From Thalassiosira profunda (taxonomy: Eukaryota; Bacillariophyta; Thalassiosirophyceae; Thalassiosirales; Thalassiosiraceae), in the NCBI GenBank assembly GCA_036939355.1, contig JALLAP010000079.1:1-38708 (forward strand): DNA of 38,708 bases, read 5' to 3'. A program made the translations under genes and the position numbers. Positions 1 to 10,100 of this stretch are shown in pieces. How positions within the stretch are numbered: position 1 is the stretch's first letter; the number at the start of each line of letters is the position of its first letter. The notes beneath the pieces are model-generated. The model was not told where the DNA came from. It did not search any database and saw only the letters and a list, made by a program, of their open reading frames with translations.

Positions 1-431
1 CTGGCGTAGAGCAGAACTTTCCTGGGGCGGGGAGGTCGTGTTGGCATTCGTACACGCTGCAGTAGCTGTCGTTGCAGACGGAGACTGTGTCACCGGCGCC
101 GTACTCCTCGGAGGCAGAGAACCGTTCTGGGCAACCAACGCCCGACCAGAGCTCTGGGTCGTCGTGCTCGGAGAGGGCGTCGAATCTCGAGGCGGCGGTG
201 GGTGCCATCGACCCAGAGCAGGAACCGCGCAGAAGCCACGCCGCTCCTGAATGGAGCGATCCGGGTTCATACCCTGGCGTAGAGCAGAACTTTCCTGGGG
301 CGGGGAGGTCGTGTTGGCATTCGTACACGCTGCAGTAGCTGTCGTTGCAGACGGAGACTGTGTCACCGGCGCCGTACTCCTCGGAGGCAGAGAACCGTTC
401 TGGGCAACCAACGCCCGACCAGAGCTCTGGG
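1..431. repeat. 273-bp in-frame tandem duplication inside the secreted-protein gene
   Basis: Bases 1-158 are identical to 274-431 by direct reading, giving a period of 273 bp (91 codons). The unit encodes one whole Cys-rich module plus its linker on the minus strand. The first copy is probably cut by the window edge, so more copies may lie to the left. Confidence 0.9.
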
Positions 432-847
432 ACGTCGGGCCAGAGATCTCGCGCATTGGAGGTGGCAACGGCAATGTAATCCTTCTTGGTTTGTAGTAGA
501 ATGAGATTATGAGCACGTGATGTGCACAAACTACGAAAGCAAGCGTAGGCAGCTACTAAACTCACGTCATCGCACTCCGCGCGTTCTTCCCACGCCAACG
601 CTGAGTAGACACTGCCGGGGGCGTAGCCGACATCCTTGCACCAGATGCCCGCGATGCACTCGTAGTTGATGCGCGCCTTGCGCTCGGCTCCAGCCTCGTC
701 GGTGACGGTCGAGACGACCGAAACCCAGTCGCCCTCCGAGTAATCTCCGCCGTCGACGTAGGCGTCATGACAGCCCGTGGCCTGGGCGACAGCAGCGCTG
801 CCAAGGACGGCGGCGATGAGCGGTGTGCATCTATTCTTCCACATCAT
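1..847 (-). CDS. Secreted Cys-rich repeat protein, 5' part (partial)
   Basis: Two exons are visible: 566-847 (94 codons from ATG at 847) and about 1-481 or 1-484, with an intron starting GTGAGT at 565. Both acceptor choices keep phase 0. The first residues (MMWKNRCTPLIAAVLGSAAV) look like a signal peptide ending AQA. The protein then repeats a module of about 65-90 residues: GC, then Y..GD.VS, YEC, (F/W)C...GY.PGS, AW and C. One copy lies in exon 1, and two almost identical copies lie in exon 2 as a 273-bp tandem duplication. The layout suggests an extracellular, disulfide-bonded, possibly carbohydrate-binding repeat protein, but I do not recognise the family. The gene runs off the left edge, so its length is unknown. 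Frame, splice phase and repeat pattern all agree, so coding status is secure and function is open. Confidence 0.72.
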   Translation of the reverse strand, partial: MMWKNRCTPLIAAVLGSAAVAQATGCHDAYVDGGDYSEGDWVSVVSTVTDEAGAERKARINYECIAGIWCKDVGYAPGSVYSALAWEERAECDDVSLVAAYACFRSLCTSRAHNLILLQTKKDYIAVATSNARDLWPDVPELWSGVGCPERFSASEEYGAGDTVSVCNDSYCSVYECQHDLPAPGKFCSTPGYEPGSLHSGAAWLLRGSCSGSMAPTAASRFDALSEHDDPELWSGVGCPERFSASEEYGAGDTVSVCNDSYCSVYECQHDLPAPGKFCSTP

Positions 848-1567
848 TCGTCGCAACTAGAGGCAACGGAAGGAAATCGTTCGGCTGAAGGGGGCCGCGA
901 GGATTTATGAGCAAGCCGAAGAGGAGAGAACCTTGGCACGAGCAGGCAAAAGGATGGGCCCTCTGCATGCAGCAATTCTACCGCGGGGCGTTAGAGTCTT
1001 GCTCGTCTCGAGTTCCCATCCTCTCGGCTCAGGGTCAATCGTTTGAGATACAGTGAACGTTTACATTTTGAGCCCCTGCCGCTGCGCGCAACTGCCCCAA
1101 TGGTACTAATGACCAATACGGTCATCCAGAAAACAGCATGCAGCGTTTCAGCAGCCAAAGCAGCATGCAGCGTTTCGGCAGCGGATGCTTGGCCGCCTGC
1201 GAGGACCCGCCCAAACCCCCCTGACCCTTTCGACCCCACGACAAATCCGTCGAGCTCTTCGCCCAAAAAAGGGCAAGGGAGAAAAAGGAGGCGGAGACGA
1301 GAAGACTCTCGGTACCCAAGTCCATTCGTCTTAGTACGTACCTACGTATGGTACCCCCCAGTACAACATCTACCACTATCTACCAACCGCCCACCACACC
1401 TTCTTGCCGCCTTCATGCGTGGTGCTACATAGAGATGCATGAGGAGAACCCCTTGCTCAAGAATGATACAATCGTTCGCTAAGAGAACATTAGGTCCGCA
1501 CCTCCGTCCAGTCAGTTGTCAGCAAACAGCAAACATTCCACAACTTTCGTGCGCCCGCCCGTCTTTC
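848..1567. other. Intergenic region, no gene seen
   Basis: These 720 bp separate the start of the left-edge gene from the 3' end of the next minus-strand gene. I found no convincing coding exon; the open frames are low-complexity and have no paired splice sites. The region contains a 22-nt direct repeat at 1134-1155 and 1161-1182 (one mismatch) with CAGCATGCAGCGTTTC at its core. The left part presumably holds the promoter of the secreted-protein gene. Confidence 0.5.
1134..1182. repeat. Short direct repeat, 22 nt x2, period 27
   Basis: CAGCATGCAGCGTTTC followed by A or G and then GCAGC occurs at 1134-1155 and 1161-1182. It includes a GCATGC palindrome. No function can be assigned. Confidence 0.8.
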
Positions 1568-2309
1568 TCAGTATTTGGCGTTGTAGAAATCCGTATCCGG
1601 GTTGTAGCTCTTCATCCGAATCTCCTCTCGCAGCTCCTGCGCGCGCTTCACCTCGGCGGGATCCTCGAGGACGGACGCCTGGTCGATGATTCTATTGACG
1701 CCCGCGAGGTGCTCTTCCTGTGCACAATTTTTCCCGGCGTATGGAGAGATGTGATAGGGTGAGTTGATGAATTGCAATTGCAATGGGGGGAAACGACGGG
1801 GCGGGGAAAGCGTCATGTTGCATACTCACCGCATCCTCCAAATCGTGCTCGCCGTCGGGCGCGTCCACGGCGAAGACCTTCTTCCCGAGCACGGCGTTGT
1901 GCACCTCGGTGATGGCGTCGGCGTCCTCGGTCACGGCGGCGACGTCGATGGTCCGCTTGGCCCACGTGCCAGACTCCTCCTGTTTTCATGGACAACATCG
2001 AGTGTGCGCATTTTGTGGTGGGATTGGAGATGGATGGATGAGGATGGATGGACACGTGATGTGAGCAAACACGCATCATCATGCAAAATACACAACGACC
2101 GAGACAACAATACGATGCACACACACGAAGCGCATTCTTCGAGGCTCACGCACCACGTCTTCCAGATCGTGGTAGCCGTCGGGAGCATCCACGGCGTAGG
2201 GCTCGGCGCTCATGAACCGAGACGCATAGCGAGCGACGGCCGCTCTTGCGACGGGGGCGCGCGCCACAGACGCGGCGCGGAGGGTGCGAAGGGCGAGAGA
2301 ACTGAGCAT
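1568..2309 (-). CDS. Small mitochondrial-type AVDAPDG-module protein, copy 1
   Basis: Three phase-0 exons (2154-2309, 1830-1979, 1568-1717) give 151 aa. Donors are GTGCGT and GTGAGT; both acceptors end in CAG. The N-terminus (MLSSLALRTLRAASVARAPV and on to RYASRFMSAEP) is rich in Arg, Ala and Ser with no acidic residues, as in a mitochondrial presequence. Exons 1 and 2 each end in a module with FAVDAPDG or YAVDAPDG, then HDLED. Exons 2 and 3 each begin with two Glu. The middle and last exons are both 150 bp and look like duplicates. Its closest relative is the divergent neighbour at 2798-3506. The small acidic helical modules suggest a matrix or inner-membrane assembly role, but the function is unknown to me. 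Confidence 0.8.
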
Positions 2310-2797
2310 TATGTGACTTCGTAGATTGGTTCGTCGGAGGCGTCTTTTGTCGGCAATTGGCGTTGCTTTTGTGGCATCGAGCTCATTCATCGAAGGTGCG
2401 GTGAAGAACAGGAGGGAAGCGAGCGGCGTGTGAGAGGAGGGCGCGGAGTGGAGCGCTACGTAAATCAAAATTGCTACCACGCATCTTTTAAGTATGGTCA
2501 TTTCTAGTTAAGTTACCTATCTAAACTGTCATTATTTATGTAAAAGACAAAATGGCACATCTGCGTAGGGCTAATTTGATGTTTGGGTTCGCAAATCCGG
2601 CGCCTCGGCTCTCGGCTTCTCGTCAATCAAGCCAAAGCCAAAGCCAGAGGTAGAGGAGTGGTGCTCATAAACACGCACCGCTTCAGACGAAGGACCTCCG
2701 ATACCACCAACGCAGCCGCCGATACGATAACAACCTCTCGCAAGTCGACAGATCCGACGCCAACAGAGGTTTGCAACAGCCCAATCAACACAAAACG
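2310..2797. promoter_or_regulatory. Shared divergent intergenic region between the two AVDAPDG paralogues
   Basis: These 488 bp lie between the two start codons, so the region must hold both promoters and both 5' UTRs. I see no TATA box at a convincing distance. The head-to-head arrangement of close paralogues suggests an inverted duplication and possible co-regulation. Confidence 0.5.
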
Positions 2798-3506
2798 ATG
2801 CTCAGCTCCCTCGCCCGCACCGCCTCCCGCGCAGCCGTCTTGCGCGCGCCCGTCGCCCAGGCCGTCGCGGCAAGATACGCCGGCCGGTTCATGAGCGCCC
2901 AGCCCTTCGCCGTCGACGCTCCCGACGGCGAGCACGACCTCCAGGACGTGGTGCGTGTGTCTATGATGGGATCCGGTTTGCAATAGTCGTCGCCTCGTCC
3001 AGATTTGGCTGGTGAATGTTTGGCGTTCTCGTTTGCAAGCGTTGGCTCGCACAGTTCTGCCTGACCCACCATCTCTCTCTTTCGTTCAATCTCCGCGCCT
3101 CACATTCTTCTTTCGGACTGTTGGTACACTGCAGGAGGAATCCACCTCGTTCGCCAAGCGGGCCGTCGACGTCGCCGCCGTCTCCGAGGACGCCGCGGCC
3201 ATCAACGAGGTCCACGACGCCGTCCTGAAGAACAAGCTCTTCGCCGTCGATGCGCCCGACGGTGAACACGATTTGGAGGACGTGGTGAGTTTTGATCTAT
3301 CGGTGGATATGTGCCGGAGATTTGTGTTTGGAGCGGATTGCTAACCAACACGACCGCGTGCGCCGCAGGAGGAGCACAGCCGGGGGGTCAAATCCATCAT
3401 CGACGAGGCGAGCATCTTTGAGAACCCCGACGAAGTGCACGCGCAGCAGGCCCTTCGGAAGGGCGTGCTCAAGGAGGCGAACAACACCGTCCAGCACGAT
3501 TTGTAG
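2798..3506 (+). CDS. Small mitochondrial-type AVDAPDG-module protein, copy 2
   Basis: Exons 2798-2950, 3135-3284 and 3369-3506 are all phase 0 and give 146 aa. Donors are GTGCGT and GTGAGT; acceptors are CTGCAG and CCGCAG. The start context is AAAACG ATG C. The N-terminus (MLSSLARTASRAAVLRAPVA) is a typical Arg/Ala/Ser mitochondrial presequence ending near RYAGRFMSA. It is followed by FAVDAPDGEHDLQDV and, in exon 2, FAVDAPDGEHDLEDV. Exons 2 and 3 begin EE and contain similar helical stretches (INEVHDAVL; VKSIIDEASIFENPDEV). It matches the minus-strand neighbour exon for exon, so both the gene model and the paralogy are firm. No catalytic motif is visible and no function is assigned. Confidence 0.82.
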
Positions 3507-3740
3507 GAGAATTGAGAGAATGGTTGGCCAAACGGGGAAAGGGAAGGAGGATCAGAGGTTTTGTTTAGGGGGTTCCTTTGCCCGTGCTAGGACAACGTAC
3601 AGTGCTTGTTACATTGCCCAACACCCCCCCTGGAAGGTCTTTCTGTGGCATCATCAACCCTGTCGCGTAGTGGGGAGGGACCCACGAGCGCCCCAAACCA
3701 AAAACTTTCAAATACTGGCGAAGTGGCCAACCCAGCAGCG

Positions 3741-3870
3741 TTCAAAATTTCAAACAATAGGGGGGGCGAGATTTAAAATTTCAAACAACTGTCAGGGCGA
3801 GATTTAAAATTTCAAACAACTGTCAGTCCACTTTTCAAAATTTCAAACGACGCCATCCCGATTTCAAACA
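3741..3870. repeat. AATTTCAAACAA repeat cluster with a 31-nt tandem pair
   Basis: A 31-nt unit starting GGGCGAG and continuing ATTTAAAATTTCAAACAA is repeated exactly at 3764-3794 and 3795-3825. It is flanked by further partial copies of the ATTTCAAAC core at about 3746, 3840 and 3861. The block differs in composition from its surroundings. It lies between a host-like gene and the Helitron-like gene, so it may be an element terminus or subterminal repeat. Confidence 0.7.
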
Positions 3871-4052
3871 ATGCCGTCGCTGTCTTCTCAATGGAGCAAA
3901 TGTGAGGCTGAAAAGCAGTGTCGCAAGACAAGAATTCACATACTAATTCCTATTTACAAAATTCACGGCATTCTTTTTTACCTCCCCGCCCCCTCTCACC
4001 CTCCTGCTCCTCTCTTCTTCTCCTCTCTTCTTGCAACACAAAAAAACGGACC

Positions 4053-4109
4053 ATGTGGGCGGTCCACCTCGATGACAGCCCTTCGACGGCGGCTGCTGCC
4101 ATGAATTGA
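4053..4109 (+). other. Short upstream ORF before the giant gene
   Basis: ATG at 4053 opens an ORF (MWAVHLDDSPSTAAAAMN) that closes at 4107-4109, 12 nt before the main start. If it lies in the mRNA leader it would reduce initiation at 4122. Whether it is transcribed is not known. Confidence 0.35.
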
Positions 4110-4121
4110 AGAGTCGTCGTC

Positions 4122-7100
4122 ATGGCGAAGAGGGGGGTAAGGCGAAAATCTGCCTCCCAACTGAGGGCGGATCTTGATGCGTGGATTGACGAGCAACCCT
4201 ACAGCCTCCTCGAGATCGAGGACGGCTATCGTGAGTATCGCCGCCTGACGAAAAAGTGCAAACAAAATGAAGCAACGGAGGACGACACGCGCCGCATTCA
4301 AGAGCTGGAGCCATTGAAGAAAATTGGAAAGAATCTGGAGACAAGGAGGGGCGCTATTGCAAAGAGGGAGCGCGAAGAGCAGGCCGCGGCGTCCACTGAC
4401 ACGTCCCTCCCGTCTGCGTCCGCGGCGTCCACAACATCATCTTCGACCGGCAGCAGCACCCCTGCAACTTCCGACAATGGCAATTTGTCGGCATCCACGT
4501 CCTCCAATTTGTCGACGGGCACGACGGCCGCCCGTCCAGCTTCTGCCACCCTTTTGGTTGAGCCATCGTCATTGGTTTTGTCCCCGGGCCCGTCGAGGCA
4601 GGCCACTGCTGATCGAACCCTGACCGCCAACGACGTCTCCAACGCCTGTGCTGGTGCGCTCCGTCCAAAGAAAAAAGGAAAAAGGCTGGCGGATCTTGAA
4701 AGTGACTCTGACGACGATGAACCTCTCACATTTGCTCAGGCTCGGGAGTCGAACCTTGAGGCACGACGGGATTGGGATCGCGAGCGCCAGGGGGGCACCG
4801 CTGTTCCATCCACTTCTTCACAACTGACTCGCAAGCGCCCATCTCCACAGGGGGGCTCTGTCGATGTTCCACCCATTTCTCGTGCACGACGTGCACCGGC
4901 AGTAGAGGGCGAGAGCAATGCCCCCGCTGCGCCAAGTGGTGCACTAACAAACAATGCATTGGCCCTTGCAAATTCTCAGCAGAGCATGGCGTTATTGCGT
5001 GCAATGTTTCCGAACCGCGACCCTGACGAAATCACACGCGCATTTCGTGCATCGAATGGCGATGTGCAGCGCGCAGTAGATCGACTGCTTAGTTTAGATG
5101 CGGGTGGTGCATTTTCCAACAGAATGGAATTGGACGACGGACACAATACACGCGCATCTCACGCCCAAGGCGGATGGTCAATGCCGCCATTAGTAGTTGC
5201 ACTGGAGGGTGTTTTTGAGGATTGCACGTGTCGCGAGTGTCACAATTCGATATGGTCAGACGCGAAGTCCATAAAGGTGCACGATCCCACACTCCCCTTC
5301 TCGACCCCGGATGATTGGTGCCACCTGAATTGTTGGCCAGCCCAGCACCCTTTCATTGCAGGGTTGTTTTCCGGGGCACAGGAGGATGGCGTGCGTGTGC
5401 TGGATGCACTGCACAATCAGGTGACCGCCAATTCGACCCTCTTTTCCGGGTGGCGCGAGTTGGAGTGCTCCCATCGATGGAAAGTGCTGCTGCGCATATT
5501 TCAGGTGCACTCCAATTCCTTTGATGTCAACTTGGGCCATGTTGTGCGCACGATGCCCTGCAATCGATGCACCATTTGCCGCAGTCCAAAGTGGTGTTCG
5601 TACTGCCATTTTGAATGCGCCCATCCGGAATTGCCACTTCTCCCATGCCCCAAGCCGAACTGCGACAAGAAAATGCATCATCTCTGCCAGTTTTTGTTTC
5701 AGCAGAGGCACAATACGAACCATCTCCCTCATCAATGCGCCCTGTGCCACGACGACGCCAATGGCATGCGAATGCGAACTCAGCCAAACCACCACCACCG
5801 CAATCAACACCATGCTCCACCGCCAGCGTCGAGCACCGGTGAACCCGAAGATCTATGCGGGCTTTCCGAGAGCAATATCTTGACCGCTGAAGAAGAGGAA
5901 CGGCTCCTAGCGGAGAGGATGAGGGCGGCTGCTGCTGATCTCTATCCCAGTACTGAGTCTGCTGCTCGCTCGACGTCGCGCCGTCGTCCAACTGCGCCAA
6001 CTGCGACGGAGCGGCCATCTAGGCCATCCTCCACGCAGGCTCCGGGCCATGGGCAGCGATCATCGTCTGCAACAGCCACGCGCCGTCCGGAAACGCGTCC
6101 ACCGGAGGAGCATCGAAGAACGGCCAATTCGGCGTCGAATCTCTCTGCGAACGAATGTCGTAAGCGCTTTGCGATGATCGTCGCCTTTCTTGTGTACAAT
6201 ACAATTGCAGCTAATCGAACCTGCTCCCTCTTTCTTTCCAGGCGAAATGGAGTGCAGCAATTGCAAGCGTGTCCAATACGAGGAGGACCCCGAATCCTTC
6301 TACTGGATCACGTTTCACACCGTCAGCTCTGCCGACATCCGCAAAGCGACGAACAAACTCCAATTCATCCGACAGAAGAAATCCAACCCTGACGATTACA
6401 ATCTGTGCGACGAATGCTATCGCTTTGTCAGTGGATCAGACGACTTCAAGCACTTGTGGCCCAGCTTCATGTACTCTATTCTGGCCAGGAAGATAAAGCC
6501 CAAGGTTGGACCCAGCTACTTCACCAATCAGGTCTACTGTGGGGACCAGATCTGGCGAGCCTTCCCCAAGACCATGCGCCCGTGGTGGCTGCCTCTCATT
6601 CGTCGTATTCAGCACCATGGGGTGCACCCCTTTCAAGGATGCGATTTGGAGACGCCTCCGCCCATGTTCGAAGATTTGACGGTCGACCTGCATCGCATGG
6701 AGGAAAATCTTGCCTCGGGCAAGCAAGCGAGCCTCGTCGAGTCGCTGAACGACGAAAAGCTGATGTTGCCCAACATTTTGTGCCCCTTCGGATGCACGGA
6801 GTTTTGTCGCAAGGCGCAGTACGCTCCGCTGGACGTGATCCTTCAGCGATACCTCCTCAAAGTCAACTTGCCCATGGTCAACGGTGACCGATATCGTCAT
6901 TTTCACTCCATGGCCGATACTTACTTTGGCGTTCACAATGGCTTCGCGGGCATTCTCCTCAATGAAAATTTCCAAATGAAGCCGACGATAATAATGACCG
7001 ATGACGGCCCCCAGGTTTGCACGTGCGATCGCCATGGTGGTGGAGACGATCATCTGCGCCTTTACCCTCCATTGCCACTCTACGTTGGATTGAGCGCCCA

Positions 7101-10100
7101 CCAATCGGACCAGCTGAGTCACTGCACTTCGAACCCACGCGTTGCTCGCCCAGTCGTTGCGAAACAGTACAACACCACCCAATCAATGGCGCGGCACGTA
7201 GGAGGATACGATGGACTAGACACGTTCAACGTTGGCACCCACAGCGATTGGAGCAAGCCGTCGGATCTTCTAGCGAGGCACGAATCAATGTCTCTCTATG
7301 GCCGACAGGACATTGTCCATCTGCTTTCGCGAAAGGTGGAGTCCGGCCAAGTGTCGCCGGAGCTGGCTCACAGTCTCATTGAGATGTCGAAGCATCATTT
7401 CCCTCCCGGCTCTCTGCAGCATTTGATGCAAGGGGCCACCTTCGTCCCCTTCGAGGATAACATCGCCATGCATATGGAGCAAATGTCAGAGGACGACGGA
7501 AGCGGGACGATCAGGGCCATTAACAGCCGGAATGAAATTGTCACGTGCCGCCGCGGGTGGCCGCGTGGGATCAATAGAGTCCAGATGGAGGACAGCAGTG
7601 GCTTTGGCTACCAGTTTCGATCAATCCCCTGCCTTTCAAAGGGCGGGCCCCCTCTCATGATGCCGTGGACGTTGATTGGAATCCTGAGCACCGTCAAGGA
7701 ATTGTGGGCGGCCGTGGATATGAAGCCGACTCCTTTCGACCACCAAGGCTGGGAAGGTTGGCTGCTGCCGTACATCCAGCAATTCATGTTCCAATTCGAC
7801 ACGCAGCGCATGGACCTTCGTTCTCCCTTCAAACGGCGAATCAAGAACCAATCGCAACTCGCGAGCGTTGTCACCGACCGCTTCGCACTGCCTCCCCTCG
7901 AACCCGGCGCGCCTCCCGACCCCAGTTTTGTGTACAAATTCTCGCACCAATTCATGGGGCAGCTGTTCTCTCCTGTTGATTATCCAACTGTCTCAGTCCA
8001 ACCCTCTCTGGCCGATGCGCTCTCTGAGGATGACAGTTTCTACGACGACAAGAATGTGATAATTGTGGTCTCTCCAGGCATGCCGGACGCTATTGGCAAT
8101 GACACCCCGAATCCAGCGACTGCGACGAACCTCAGGTTGGACAACGGCACATTGTTCGAGCTGCGGACTGTGGTGTTGCTGAAGGCCGAGAAGAGTTCTT
8201 CCCGTCGAGAGCCAAATCGTCGAAGCGCTCGTCAGGCAACATCTGAAATTCGTTACGGGACGCCTAGCAAGTTCGATGGAAAGATTTGGATGCGCCATGG
8301 CGGCTCGCAATACCAAAACTTTTGGCAGCAGGGGCGATCGGATTCCATACCCACCCAGTGCCACGAACCTATCCTGGATGCGATCGACGCCTGTTGTTCT
8401 TCCGAGGAAGATAGGTTATACTTCATCCAGCACGTGTTGGTGTTCGTCAAAGAGAGGTCCCCGGACGTCGATCAGTGGGGTCTCAAGGTCTTCCAAAATC
8501 TCGGTGGCAAAACCCACGTCCAATGCCAATGCATCAATTTTCCTTTGATTCCATCGAACAAAGCGCGCGAGCAAAAGCCCCTCTGCATAAAGTGCGGCCA
8601 GCGGAAGGAAACCTACGTCTGCTGCAACCAATCGTGTGTCACTCGCTTGTGCAAGCGGTGTTACGACGAATACCCCGTGGCCAACGTCACTATGGTGAGC
8701 CCAAGCGAATTGGTCGACAGCGCTCGCGCCACCTCCAACGGAGGCAACCCGCACGAGGATGGCAAAGACGACGTCGACGACGACGATGAAGGTGGCAGGA
8801 CAGGTGGCAGGACAGAGGAGTTGATCGACGTTGACCTCTCGCTCTCCATTCCGTGGAGCTTCGACTGGGATGGGCCGCCGACGCTTCACGCCACGAACAC
8901 CTGCGCGATGGATACGGCGTTGATGGCACTGTACTTCATTAGAAAGTACGAGGATGGAATGTCAATGGCATTTGCAGCAGAAGAGGAACTCACGAATGTG
9001 CTCAACCTCATCGATTGCCGGGAGTACGCGGCAGCGCGATTCCAATGGATCGAATTCAACGAGGCAGAGGCAGGTCACTTGAGAGGCAACGGGAGCGTGG
9101 TCCTGAGCAAGACGCCAAGGAACGACGCCGTCGATCTCTGGGACTGCAAAGGCACTATCGGGGACAACATTGCTTTGATCCAGATGTTCCAATTTCAACT
9201 GCAGCTCGATTTTGGCCCCTGCAGCTGCGCCAGCGACTGCTGCTACGAAGAGGAGTACTCCACACGCAGCCGACCTGATCCAACCGATCCCGAGAAGCGC
9301 AGACCCATTCAACCGCTGCGGCCTGATACTGCAAGAAGGATCGATGTGCCACGCAGTGAGACGATGCGGATGCAACAATACATCGACAAGGAGTACCCGG
9401 ATGGGTTCCGAGATGACGTACCTTGTGGCTACCAAACGGGCTACAAATCGGTGGAGTCGTCCAATAGGCTGGCCGATGCCAACAGCGGCAGCGACAGTGA
9501 GTTGGAATGCCTGGGAGCTGTGCCAAATGGCACCGAACAGGTTTGGATGTGCGAAGGAAGGCGACCACTGCGAAATGCCGTTGTCAACCACCCACTGCTC
9601 CTTCAGATAAATATCCCTGTTGCCGGCGAAGAGCAATGCAAGCGTGTGAGCAACATCGCGCATCAATTGCGAATTGGCAGCCACATGTACCTACTAGTGC
9701 AAGTGAACCTCACGGACAGCTTCCATTTCTGCGGCATCACCTTGGTCCGGGGCAAGTATCTCTTCTACGATGGCATTCGTGGGGACAATCGGGCAAAGTG
9801 GGTGGACGTCAATGATGCCTATCCCTCCGGCTATTACGTCAGCAGCCTCTGGTATCGCCGCGTTGACGAGGAGGAAGACAACCAGCGGTACCAAGAGGAT
9901 GGCGAGCTGGGAGTGCCAGCTGAAGGTGGCAACGACGACGAAGATGTCGATAGCTTGTTCGAATCTCTGTCGACTGGGAGCAGAGAGGAAGCCGAAGATG
10001 ACAATGAATCTGAAGAAGCAAAGGACGACGAAGACGATGTGAGCGACGCGTTTGACGAGGAAGAAGATTTAGGAGATCGATTTGCAGCGCGTGTGGAATA

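Larger units (their letters stand above)
3507..4121. other. Gap upstream of the giant mobile-element gene, with AT-rich repeats and a uORF
   Basis: This stretch holds the 3' end of the AVDAPDG gene and the leader of the giant gene. It contains an AT-rich repeat cluster (about 3741-3870) and a pyrimidine-rich leader from about 3980. A complete 18-codon upstream ORF runs from ATG at 4053 to the stop at 4107-4109, just before the main ATG at 4122. If the giant gene is mobile, the 5' end of the element should lie here. I cannot identify a TC terminus. Confidence 0.5.

Noticed and set aside
562..804. 80-codon minus-strand frame
   Set aside because: It is a different frame of the same strand as the secreted-protein exon 566-847, which has a signal peptide, a splice donor and the repeated Cys module.
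1043..1432. 129-codon plus-strand frame in the gap
   Set aside because: Low-complexity Pro/Ser/Arg content, short repeats, poor start context and no splice partners.
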